Positions 6,692 to 12,985 of a stretch of 16,547 nt of DNA are shown here, piece by piece. The notes beneath the pieces are model-generated. The model made no database searches and was not told the origin of the DNA. It saw only the letters and a list, made by a program, of their open reading frames with translations. Position 1 is the stretch's first letter. Every line of letters begins with the position of its first letter. Made by a program: the position numbers and the translations under genes. The DNA comes from Ga0074130 sp035492055 (lineage in GTDB: Bacteria; Pseudomonadota; Gammaproteobacteria; Burkholderiales; Rhodocyclaceae). Where the stretch lies: assembly GCA_035492055.1 (NCBI GenBank), contig DATJJR010000036.1, forward strand, positions 1 through 16,547, written 5' to 3'.

Positions 6692-7207
6692 TCAGGACGG
6701 ACGCGAACCCGTCGGGAACGGCCAAGCAGCAGCCGGATTCAGCGACGACTTGATGCCCGGCGTTGCGGCGGTCGAAGGAGCGGCAGCAGGTGCAGCAGGC
6801 TTCGCAGCAACCTTCTTGGCAGCCGGCTTCTTCGCAGCGACAGGCTTCTTCGCAGCAGCAGGCTTGGCAGCCGGCTTCTTCGCAACAACCTTCTTGGCAA
6901 CCGGCTTCTTGGCGGCGACCGGCTTCTTCGCAACTGCCTTCTTGGCAACCGGCTTCTTCGCAGCAACCGGCTTCTTGGCAGCTGCCTTCTTCACTGCCGG
7001 CTTCTTGGCAGCAACGGCCTTCTTGGCGACCGGCTTCTTGGCGGCTGCCTTCTTCACTGCCGGCTTCTTGGCAGCGACCGGCTTCTTGGCGACAACTTTC
7101 TTAGCAGCCGGCTTCTTTGCGGCCACGGGCTTCTTGGCAGCAGCGGGCTTCTTTGCTGCTACCTTCTTGACGGCGGGTTTCTTCGCCTTGGTCTTTGCTT
7201 CAGCCAT
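6692..7207 (-). CDS. Histone H1-like / AlgP-type Lys-Ala-Pro repeat protein
   Basis: Very basic low-complexity protein of 171 residues, built almost wholly from variants of AAKKP and VAKKP; the tripeptide KKP occurs 15 times. Only the N-terminal MAEAKTK and the last roughly 35 residues (an Ala/Pro/Ser/Thr stretch ending in NPAAAWPFPTGS) differ. Such tails resemble eukaryotic histone H1 C-termini and the bacterial AlgP/AlgR3 group, which bind DNA non-specifically; nucleoid binding here is inferred. The start is supported by GGAG on the minus strand a few bases upstream. There is no signal peptide. Repeat number is likely to vary between strains by slippage. The gene is monocistronic, with a terminator on its 3' side and a dyad-rich region upstream. 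Confidence 0.85.
   Translation of the reverse strand: MAEAKTKAKKPAVKKVAAKKPAAAKKPVAAKKPAAKKVVAKKPVAAKKPAVKKAAAKKPVAKKAVAAKKPAVKKAAAKKPVAAKKPVAKKAVAKKPVAAKKPVAKKVVAKKPAAKPAAAKKPVAAKKPAAKKVAAKPAAPAAAPSTAATPGIKSSLNPAAAWPFPTGSRPS
6790..7195 (-). repeat. Degenerate tandem repeats encoding AAKKP/VAKKP units
   Basis: The coding DNA is a mosaic of GGCTTCTT-containing units in 15- to 18-base steps. The clearest larger copy is a 47-bp direct repeat, 6966-7012 and 7029-7075, offset by 63 bp (21 codons) with one mismatch, which suggests a recent in-frame duplication. Confidence 0.85.
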
Positions 7208-7272
7208 CTTGAATCTCCTTGAACGAAAAAGTAACAGGGGAAACTACTGCAACCCAGTTTGCTACAGCATGG

Positions 7273-7300
7273 ATTATTCATCATGAGTATCGATTGCAAA
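7273..7300 (-). promoter_or_regulatory. Candidate promoter of the histone-like gene
   Basis: On the minus strand TTTGCA (7295-7300), a 16-bp spacer and AATAAT (7273-7278, five of six bases of the -10 consensus). It lies about 65 bases before the start codon. Confidence 0.35.
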
Positions 7301-7530
7301 GCGATGAATTCCTTGCGTTTTTCCGCCCATCATTTCGTATTGAAACGCTGGTCGGCGCAGGGTCACAGACACTTGCCCTGCTCCTTCTTTGCGAAGATTT
7401 TTCGTCGAGAGGTGCATGCGAACACACATCGGGCGAAGACATCAATCACCGCAACTGCCGCCTGCCGATGCAAAAATCATCTGCTGCGTACATAGCCGCA
7501 ACCCTAGCGATGAACGGGTTCGCGTGCAAA

Positions 7531-7579
7531 CATTTATGCGCACATCGCGATGTCGCACACGATGTGTGTTGCATAAATG
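7531..7579. repeat. Large imperfect hairpin in the intergenic region
   Basis: CATTTATGC (7531-7539) pairs with GCATAAATG (7571-7579). After a small internal loop CACATCG (7541-7547) pairs with CGATGTG (7560-7566). The apex holds a perfect 12-bp palindrome, ACATCGCGATGT (7542-7553), as an alternative pairing. Confidence 0.65.
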
Positions 7580-7593
7580 TGTCGTCGCGAATC

Positions 7594-7619
7594 TCGATGC
7601 ACACGTGTCATTGCATCGA
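7594..7619. repeat. Inverted repeat TCGATGCA / TGCATCGA
   Basis: Perfect 8-bp arms (7594-7601 and 7612-7619) around a 10-base loop. The palindrome ACACGTGT (7601-7608) overlaps the loop. It lies 14 bases from the previous hairpin. Confidence 0.6.
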
Positions 7620-7673
7620 TGACGCGATATTCCATCGCACGCCGAAAAACAAAACGCCGCTGATGCAACAAAC

Positions 7674-7702
7674 AAAAATGCCCGGCGTTGCCGGGCATTT
7701 TT
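7674..7702 (-). terminator. Rho-independent terminator of the nrdAB operon
   Basis: AAAAATGCCCGGC (7674-7686), loop GTT, perfect complement (7690-7702): a 13-bp stem ending in a T-run on the minus strand, about 48 bases after the nrdB stop. A weaker 7-bp hairpin (7708-7730, CAAGACT/AGTCTTG) comes just before it. Confidence 0.9.
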
Positions 7703-7750
7703 CAATCCAAGACTCTCGCGGAAAGTCTTGCTGGAAGCGGATCTACAAGA

Positions 7751-8914
7751 TCAGTCCCAACTCAGCGCACCACCTGTTTGATATTCGGTGACGCGCGTCT
7801 CGAAGAAGTTTTTCTCCTTCTTGAGATCGATCATCTCGCTCATCCACGGGAACGGATTCTCTTCGCCCTCGAACAATTGGTCGATACCGATCTGTTGCGC
7901 ACGACGATTGGCGATGAAGCGCAGATAGCCCTTGAACATCGGTGCGTTGAGACCGAGCACGCCGCGCGGCATGGTGTCTTCGGCATAGCGATATTCAAGC
8001 TCGACGGCCTTGAGGAACAGGGCCTTGATCTCTTCTCGGAAAGCCACCGTCCAGAGATGCGGGTTCTCCAGCTTGATCTGATTGATGAGGTCGATACCGA
8101 AATTGCAGTGCATCGACTCATCGCGCAGGATGTACTGGTACTGCTCGGCGGCGCCGGTCATCTTGTTCTGACGACCCAGCGCCAGGATCTGCGTGAAGCC
8201 GACGTAGAAGAACAAACCTTCCATCAGGCACGCGAAGACAATCAGCGACTTCAGCAAGGTCTGGTCGTTCTCCGGCGTACCGGTCTTGAACGAGGGATCC
8301 ATGATCGCGTCGATGAAAGGAACCAGGAACTCGTCCTTGTCACGAATCGAAGCGACCTCGTGATACGCGTTGAAGATTTCCGATTCATCCAGGCCGAGCG
8401 ACTCGACGATGTATTGGTAGGCGTGGGTATGGATCGCCTCTTCGAACGCCTGGCGCAACAGGAACTGACGACACTCCGGCGCAGTGATGTGGCGATAGGT
8501 GCCGAGCGTGATGTTGTTGGCGGCCAGCGAGTCGGCGGTGACGAAGAAACCAAGGTTGCGCTTGACGAGACGACGCTCGTCTTCGGTCAAACCATTCGGG
8601 TCCTTCCACTGGGCGATGTCGCGACTCATGTTGATTTCCTGAGGCATCCAGTGGTTGGCACAACCGGCCAGATACTTTTCCCACGCCCACTTGTACTTGA
8701 ACGGCACCAGCTGATTTACATCAGTAGGGCTGTTAATGATGCGCTTGTCCTCAAGACGGATGCGGCGCATGCTCTCGACGGGCTTCTGGACAGGTTCAGC
8801 GCTCATGGCAGCTCCTGTAACGGGTGCAGCGGCAGCCGCTGCAGACACGGCGGATTGCAAACCGGGGCCGGGCGTAGGCGCGGCGCCGGACGTGCTTTCT
8901 TCAAAACTCAGCAT
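7751..8914 (-). CDS. nrdB: Class Ia ribonucleotide reductase, beta (radical) subunit
   Basis: Houses the diiron-tyrosyl radical that starts ribonucleotide reduction in the NrdA subunit. 387 residues. Metal ligands and radical site are all visible: Asp128, Glu159 and His162 (EAIH), radical Tyr166, Glu232 (MEGLFFYVGF), Glu266 and His269 (RDESMH). The C-terminus TEYQTGGALSWD is the Pseudomonas/Xanthomonas-type tail that docks onto NrdA. The first roughly 45 residues are an Ala/Pro/Gly-rich extension (a run of six Ala near 25-30) with no recognised fold. The start is supported by GGGAG 7 bases upstream on the minus strand. It lies 174 bases after nrdA with a hairpin between them and ends at a strong terminator. 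Presumably co-transcribed with nrdA. Confidence 0.95.
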   Translation of the reverse strand: MLSFEESTSGAAPTPGPGLQSAVSAAAAAAPVTGAAMSAEPVQKPVESMRRIRLEDKRIINSPTDVNQLVPFKYKWAWEKYLAGCANHWMPQEINMSRDIAQWKDPNGLTEDERRLVKRNLGFFVTADSLAANNITLGTYRHITAPECRQFLLRQAFEEAIHTHAYQYIVESLGLDESEIFNAYHEVASIRDKDEFLVPFIDAIMDPSFKTGTPENDQTLLKSLIVFACLMEGLFFYVGFTQILALGRQNKMTGAAEQYQYILRDESMHCNFGIDLINQIKLENPHLWTVAFREEIKALFLKAVELEYRYAEDTMPRGVLGLNAPMFKGYLRFIANRRAQQIGIDQLFEGEENPFPWMSEMIDLKKEKNFFETRVTEYQTGGALSWD

Positions 8915-9032
8915 TACTTGTCTCCCTGTAGTGTCAGATGACGGGATAGTTCTTTGGTTCTTTGAATCTTTGCGCTGTCAGGCAGTGCTTGCGTTCTTGA
9001 TTGCAGCGTCCGCGCGCTCATTCGAGGAATCC

Positions 9033-9055
9033 CCCTGCCGGACTCGCCGGCAGGG
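9033..9055 (-). other. GC-rich hairpin between nrdA and nrdB
   Basis: CCCTGCCGG (9033-9041), loop ACTCG, then CCGGCAGGG (9047-9055): a perfect 9-bp stem 33 bases after the nrdA stop. No T-run follows on the minus strand, so it looks more like an mRNA-stabilising, processing or partial attenuation element than a full terminator. Confidence 0.6.
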
Positions 9056-9088
9056 TTTGGGCTTCATCGCGACGCGAACACGCTCGCC

Positions 9089-11929
9089 CTATTGGCAAGC
9101 TTCGCAATCTGGGTTGTCGATCGAGCAGAACTTGGCGTCGCTCGCCGGTTCTGACTGCGTCGGCACCGCATTCAGCGCACCGGTCTTGGTCGTGGACTTT
9201 TCAGCCGACGTGGCACCCAGTGTGCGCAGGTAGTAAGTCGTCTTGAGGCCCTTGGTCCAGGCAAACTTATAGGTCTCGTCGAGCTTGCGGCCCGATGCAC
9301 CCGCGATATAGATGTTCAGCGACTGCGCCTGGTCGATCCATTTCTGACGACGCGAAGCGGCTTCGATCAGCCACTTCGGATCGATTTCGAAGGCGGTCGC
9401 ATAGAGGTCGCGCAACTCCTGCGGAATGCGGTCGATGCGGGCCAGGGAACCGTCGAAGTACTTGAGGTCGGAAATCATTACCTCGTCCCACAAGCCGCGT
9501 TGCTTGAGATCCTTGACCAGATGTTCGTTGGCCATAGTGAACTCACCGGAGAGGTTCGACTTCACGTACAGGTTTTGATATTCCGGCTCGATACACGCGG
9601 CAACACCAACAATGTTGGAAATCGTCGCGGTCGGCGCGATGGCAATGCAGTTGGAGTTGCGCATGCCGACCTCGCCGATACGCGTACGCAGCGAATCCCA
9701 ATCCAGGGTGCTGCTACGGTCGACGTCGAGGTAGCCACCACGCTCTTCGGCCAGCAGGTCGATGCTGTCGTGCGGCAGGATGCCGCGATCCCACAGCGAC
9801 CCCTTGAACGAAGAGTAGCGACCACGTTCTTCGGCCAGGTCGGTCGAGGCCCAGTAGGCGTAGTAGCAGACGGCTTCCATCGAACGGTCGGCAAACTCGA
9901 CGGCGGCATCCGAAGCATACGGAATGCGCAGTTCGTGCAGGCAATCCTGGAAGGACATAATGCCCATGCCGACCGGACGATGGCGGACGTTGGAGTTGCG
10001 CGCCTTGTCAACGGCGTAGTAGTTGATGTCCACCACATTGTCGAGCATGCGCATGGCGATCTTGATCGTGCGCTGCAGCTTGTCGTGATCCAGCTTGCCG
10101 TCCTTGAGGTGGGCAAGCAGATTGACCGAGCCGAGGTTGCAGACGGCGATTTCGGTGTCCGAGGTATTCAGCGTGATTTCGGTACACAGATTCGAGCTGT
10201 GCACTACGCCGGTGTGCTGCTGCGGCGAACGGATATTGCACGGATCCTTGAAGGTGATCCATGGATGGCCGGTCTCGAACAGCATGGTCAGCATCTTGCG
10301 CCACAGGCTCTGTGCCGGAATGCGCTTGAACACCTTGATTTCGCCGCGGTCAGCCTTTTCTTCGTAGCGGGTATACGCCTGCTCGAACTCCTTGCCGTAC
10401 TTGTCGTGCAGGTCCGGCGTGTCGGACGGCGAGAACAACGTCCAGTCGGCAGCTTCCATGACGCGCTTCATGAACAGGTCAGGAATCCAGTTGGCGCTGT
10501 TCATGTCGTGGGTACGACGACGATCGTCACCGGTGTTCTTGCGCAGCTCGAGGAACTCCTCGATGTCCAGGTGCCAGGTTTCAAGATAGGCACAGACGGC
10601 GCCCTTGCGCTTGCCGCCCTGATTCACGGCGACGGCGGTGTCGTTCACCACCTTGAGGAACGGGATCACGCCCTGCGACTTGCCGTTGGTGCCCTTGATG
10701 CGGCTGTTCAGCGCACGCACCGGCGTCCAGTCATTGCCCAGGCCACCGGCAAACTTCTGCAGCATGGCGTTTTCCTTGATGCCCTGATAGATGCCATCGA
10801 GATCGTCGGACACTGTAGTCAGGTAGCAGGAAGAGAGCTGCGAATGCAGGGTGCCGGAATTGAACAGGGTCGGCGTCGAGCTCATGAAGTCGAAGGTCGA
10901 CAGCACGCTATAGAATTCGATGGCACGCTTTTCACGCTCGATCTCGCCGATGGCGAGGCCCATGGCGACGCGCATGAAGAAAACCTGCGGTAGTTCGATG
11001 CGACGCTCGTCGACATGCAGGAAATAGCGGTCGTACAGCGTCTGCAGACCGAGATAGCCGAACTGCATGTCACGGCTGGCATTCAGTGCAGCACCGAGCT
11101 TTTCCAGATCGAATTGGGCCAAGCGTGGGTCAAGCAGCTCGTGCTTGATACCGACGCGGATGAACTCAGGGAAATACTCGGCGTAGCGCGTGGCCATTGC
11201 GGCCTGCGACACTTCTTCGCCCAGCACTTCTTTGCGCACGGTGTCGAGCAGCAGGCGTGCGGTGACGTAGCTGTAAGCCGGTTCATGCTCAATCATGGTG
11301 CGCGAGGCGAGGATGGCGGACTTGCTCACCTCTTCGATCGACACGCCGTCGTAGAGATTCTTGAGGGTGGATTCGAGAATCGCGTCGGCCGACACTTCCT
11401 TACCCAGACCTTCGCAGGCCGACTCGAGCAGCGCGTTGAGCGCATTCATGTCAAGCGGACGGAGGACGCCGTTGTCATTGACATTCAGCGGCTGAACTTC
11501 AGCCGCTGCCTTCTTCTGCTGGGCACGCTCCTGATTACGCTTTTCGCGATACAGCACATAGGCGCGGGCGACGTCATGTTCGCCGGAACGCATCAGGGCC
11601 AGTTCGACCTGATCCTGAATGTCTTCAATATGGCAGGTACCGCCGTTGGGCTGACGACGTACCAGCGTCGACACCACATTGTCGGTGAGCTGGACGACCA
11701 GATCGCGCACGCGCGCGGACACTGCGCCATGCCCGCCGGCCACGGCCAGGAAAGCCTTGGTCATGGCGATGGAAATCTTGGCCGGTTCGAAACCGACCAC
11801 AGCACCATTGCGACGAATAACCTTGATTTCAGGCGCTGACTGAAGTGCCTGCGCGGAAGTATCAATCAGGTCGGCGGTGAAACCGGGAGGGACAGACTGA
11901 ACCGATTGCGTTTGCGTTTCCAGCTGCAT
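9089..11929 (-). CDS. nrdA: Class Ia ribonucleotide reductase, alpha (catalytic) subunit with double ATP-cone N-terminus
   Basis: Reduces ribonucleoside diphosphates to deoxyribonucleotides in the cytosol together with NrdB. 946 residues, about 185 longer than the E. coli protein. Residues about 34-135 are an intact ATP cone (IKVIRRNGAVVGFEPAKI), the dATP/ATP activity switch. Residues about 150-230 align with the E. coli cone (SACEGLGKEVS to YVTARLLL) but lack its K-R-D-G nucleotide signature, so it is probably vestigial. The catalytic core shows Cys368 (SQLSSC), Asn580-Leu-Cys582-Thr-Glu584, Cys597, the radical-path pair Tyr899-Tyr900, and tail cysteines 935, 942 and 945 (CEAC). Start 11929 is set by GGAGA 6 bases upstream; an upstream in-frame start at 12001 is less likely. 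Family knowledge: P. aeruginosa NrdA has the same double-cone layout. Confidence 0.95.
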   Translation of the reverse strand: MQLETQTQSVQSVPPGFTADLIDTSAQALQSAPEIKVIRRNGAVVGFEPAKISIAMTKAFLAVAGGHGAVSARVRDLVVQLTDNVVSTLVRRQPNGGTCHIEDIQDQVELALMRSGEHDVARAYVLYREKRNQERAQQKKAAAEVQPLNVNDNGVLRPLDMNALNALLESACEGLGKEVSADAILESTLKNLYDGVSIEEVSKSAILASRTMIEHEPAYSYVTARLLLDTVRKEVLGEEVSQAAMATRYAEYFPEFIRVGIKHELLDPRLAQFDLEKLGAALNASRDMQFGYLGLQTLYDRYFLHVDERRIELPQVFFMRVAMGLAIGEIEREKRAIEFYSVLSTFDFMSSTPTLFNSGTLHSQLSSCYLTTVSDDLDGIYQGIKENAMLQKFAGGLGNDWTPVRALNSRIKGTNGKSQGVIPFLKVVNDTAVAVNQGGKRKGAVCAYLETWHLDIEEFLELRKNTGDDRRRTHDMNSANWIPDLFMKRVMEAADWTLFSPSDTPDLHDKYGKEFEQAYTRYEEKADRGEIKVFKRIPAQSLWRKMLTMLFETGHPWITFKDPCNIRSPQQHTGVVHSSNLCTEITLNTSDTEIAVCNLGSVNLLAHLKDGKLDHDKLQRTIKIAMRMLDNVVDINYYAVDKARNSNVRHRPVGMGIMSFQDCLHELRIPYASDAAVEFADRSMEAVCYYAYWASTDLAEERGRYSSFKGSLWDRGILPHDSIDLLAEERGGYLDVDRSSTLDWDSLRTRIGEVGMRNSNCIAIAPTATISNIVGVAACIEPEYQNLYVKSNLSGEFTMANEHLVKDLKQRGLWDEVMISDLKYFDGSLARIDRIPQELRDLYATAFEIDPKWLIEAASRRQKWIDQAQSLNIYIAGASGRKLDETYKFAWTKGLKTTYYLRTLGATSAEKSTTKTGALNAVPTQSEPASDAKFCSIDNPDCEACQ

Positions 11930-11935
11930 CAAATA

Positions 11936-11940
11936 TCTCC
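11936..11940 (-). promoter_or_regulatory. Ribosome binding site deciding the nrdA start
   Basis: GGAGA on the minus strand, 6 bases before ATG 11929. The 24-codon-longer reading from 12001 lies upstream of this site and reads as untranslated leader. Confidence 0.75.
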
Positions 11941-12134
11941 TGGAATGAATCAAAACTGGGGCAGGCAAAACCCGCCGAGGAATTTTCAGAACAACGTGCA
12001 CTGCAATATCAAAGCCGATCTTGCAACTACTGTTCCCACACTACCCCGCCTATCGGCTCATCAGCCGACGAGAAGGAAGGGGAAAAACCGGCTTATCAAG
12101 TGCCTGTCGTTCGACCATTGGAAACTCGATTTGT

Positions 12135-12187
12135 TTATCCACAGCTTGCGCACAGGCTTGCTCACAGAAAACCCCGAGAAATCCACA
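12135..12187 (+). promoter_or_regulatory. DnaA-box cluster upstream of nrdA
   Basis: TTATCCACA at 12135-12143 is a perfect DnaA box. Three more nine-mers in the same orientation resemble it with two mismatches each: TTGCGCACA (12146-12154), TTGCTCACA (12158-12166) and AAATCCACA (12179-12187). Start-to-start distances are 11, 12 and 21 bp, close to whole helical turns. Family knowledge: DnaA controls nrdAB in E. coli. The first box is well supported, the array is inference. Confidence 0.6.
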
Positions 12188-12190
12188 GAC

Positions 12191-12206
12191 CTACTAGATA
12201 TAGTGC
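12191..12206. promoter_or_regulatory. NrdR box 1
   Basis: CTACTAGATATAGTGC has the ACTA-N4-TAGT core of the NrdR repressor palindrome and differs from the A/T-rich consensus core by one base. It is 31 bp from the second box. Confidence 0.82.
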
Positions 12207-12221
12207 CCAGACACCCAACAC

Positions 12222-12237
12222 CAACTAATTCTAGTAG
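12222..12237. promoter_or_regulatory. NrdR box 2
   Basis: CAACTAATTCTAGTAG again has ACTA-N4-TAGT. Spacing between the two cores (12193 and 12224) is exactly 31 bp, the three-turn spacing typical for paired NrdR boxes. It overlaps the candidate -10 of the nrdA promoter, as expected for a repressor site. Confidence 0.8.
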
Positions 12238-12256
12238 GTCGATTTTTAATCTGCAA
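12228..12256 (-). promoter_or_regulatory. Candidate nrdA promoter
   Basis: On the minus strand TTGCAG (12251-12256), a 17-bp spacer and TAGAAT (12228-12233, five of six -10 bases), with an AT-rich stretch upstream. An alternative is TTGGTG (12219-12224) with a 16-bp spacer and TATATC (12197-12202), overlapping NrdR box 1. Confidence 0.45.
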
Positions 12257-12280
12257 GAAAATTTTACGGATAATTTTATG

Positions 12281-12296
12281 CACTGATAAATCAGTG
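12281..12296. repeat. Short palindrome upstream of the nrdA promoter
   Basis: CACTGAT and ATCAGTG are perfect 7-bp arms around AA, 25 bp upstream of the candidate -35. It could be a regulator site or part of the ampD transcript end. Confidence 0.5.
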
Positions 12297-12320
12297 GTTT
12301 CCGCGCTGCAGAAAAATCGG

Positions 12321-12346
12321 AAAAGAAAAAATGGCCCCTACAGGGG
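12321..12346 (-). terminator. Probable weak terminator of the pilS-pilR-ampD operon
   Basis: On the minus strand CCCC TGTA GGGG (12335-12346) is followed by CCA and a run of six T, then CTTTT (12321-12332). The stem is short but GC-only and the T-run is good. It lies about 70 bases after the ampD stop. Confidence 0.5.
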
Positions 12347-12415
12347 TTCAATTGGCGCCGCGTTGGTGCTGAATTTGCGGCCTGGCGTCCATGCTGACAG
12401 GGCGCTCGGCAAACC

Positions 12416-12985
12416 CTAGATATGGGGAGCCCGATGCCAATCAAAACAAGGGCCGGGATCAGTTTTGCGGCCCGGAGCGATATCCGAGTGCCCCACGACG
12501 GCACGCAATGGATAGTACGCGCGCAACAGCGCCACAAGCCGATTCAGCACGTCGTACTGAATCGCCTCGAAAGGCTGCGTATCGCCCCCCTCAAGCTCAA
12601 CACCAATGGAGAAATCGTTGCACCGCTCACGTCCCTGCCATTGCGAACGGCCGGCATGCCAGGCCCGGTCAAGACAGGACACGAACTGGATCAATTGGCC
12701 GTCGCGACGAATGAAGAAGTGCGACGACACCTCCAACCCCTGAATTTCAGCATAGTAGGGATGCTCGGTCGGATCGAGCTGATTGGTGAATAACTGCGCG
12801 ACCCCCTGCCCGCCAAACTGATCCGGTGGCAGGCTGATGTTGTGCACGACAAGCAACTCGATCGACATATCGGTCGGCCGCGCATCGAAATTGGGTGAAG
12901 GGATATGGCGAAACCCCGGTAGATCGCACTCCAGCCAACCGGCTTCGTCGATATGCCCAAGAAGCGGTTCTGGCTGGATGCTCAT
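12416..12985 (-). CDS. ampD: 1,6-anhydro-N-acetylmuramyl-L-alanine amidase AmpD
   Basis: Cytosolic zinc amidase of peptidoglycan recycling; it removes the stem peptide from anhydro-muropeptides and so lowers the inducer of AmpR-controlled beta-lactamases. 189 residues with no signal peptide, as expected for AmpD rather than the exported AmiD group. Zinc ligands are His48 (LVVHNIS), His166 and Asp176 in the signature GHSDIAPGRKTDPGP, with Lys174 and Glu130 (GVELEG) as further conserved residues. The N-terminal PSPNFDARP is typical. Its ATG overlaps the stop of the upstream sigma-54 activator in an ATGA (12982-12985), so translation is probably coupled. No ampE is visible; the next downstream gene is nrdA, after a probable terminator. 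Confidence 0.93.
   Translation of the reverse strand: MSIQPEPLLGHIDEAGWLECDLPGFRHIPSPNFDARPTDMSIELLVVHNISLPPDQFGGQGVAQLFTNQLDPTEHPYYAEIQGLEVSSHFFIRRDGQLIQFVSCLDRAWHAGRSQWQGRERCNDFSIGVELEGGDTQPFEAIQYDVLNRLVALLRAYYPLRAVVGHSDIAPGRKTDPGPCFDWHRAPHI

Larger units (their letters stand above)
7208..7673. other. Intergenic region rich in inverted repeats, no credible gene
   Basis: About 466 bases between the histone-like start and the nrdB terminator. Open frames here have no ribosome binding site, no recognisable domain and composition unlike neighbouring genes. The region carries several dyads: GCAGGG (7357-7362) with CCCTGC (7376-7381), the large hairpin at 7531-7579 and the one at 7594-7619. It also has many short GATG/CATC motifs. 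It must hold the histone-like gene promoter. A small RNA is possible but unproven. Confidence 0.5.
11930..12220 (-). other. Long nrdA leader region
   Basis: If transcription starts near the promoter at 12228-12256, the nrdA mRNA carries a leader of about 290 nt with no credible gene. It includes a small hairpin, TCGGCT (12053-12058) with AGCCGA (12063-12068), and a C/T-rich tract near 12070-12090 on the minus strand. I see no known riboswitch. The upstream end holds the NrdR and DnaA sites listed separately. Confidence 0.45.

Noticed and set aside
6790..7195. Possible CRISPR or satellite array
   Set aside because: Repeats are contiguous, in-frame protein-coding units without unique spacers.
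6750..7286. Plus-strand Ala/Phe/Gly-rich hydrophobic frame opposite the histone-like gene
   Set aside because: It looks like a membrane repeat protein only because it is the antisense of AAKKP repeats; the minus-strand frame has a ribosome binding site and a family match.
7442..7705. Minus-strand frame with a lipoprotein-like N-terminus (AAFCFSAC)
   Set aside because: Its start lies inside the terminator hairpin of nrdB (7674-7702), and the body is His/Arg/Cys-rich out-of-frame-like sequence with no family resemblance.
7219..7791. Plus-strand open frame of 190 codons across the dyad-rich gap
   Set aside because: It runs through the nrdB terminator and into the nrdB stop region on the opposite strand; no ribosome binding site, no recognisable domain.
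7688..8941. Long plus-strand frame of 417 codons opposite nrdB
   Set aside because: It is the antisense shadow of nrdB, whose product carries every catalytic motif of the family.
9500..10993. Long plus-strand frame of 497 codons opposite nrdA
   Set aside because: Antisense shadow of nrdA produced by GC-rich codon usage; no motif of its own.
11906..12286. Plus-strand frame across the nrdA leader and control region
   Set aside because: It overlaps the NrdR and DnaA sites and has no ribosome binding site or domain; better explained as regulatory DNA.
12135..12300. Possible replication origin (DnaA boxes next to an AT-rich stretch)
   Set aside because: One perfect DnaA box and no dnaA, dnaN or gidA genes nearby; DnaA control of nrdAB is the simpler reading.
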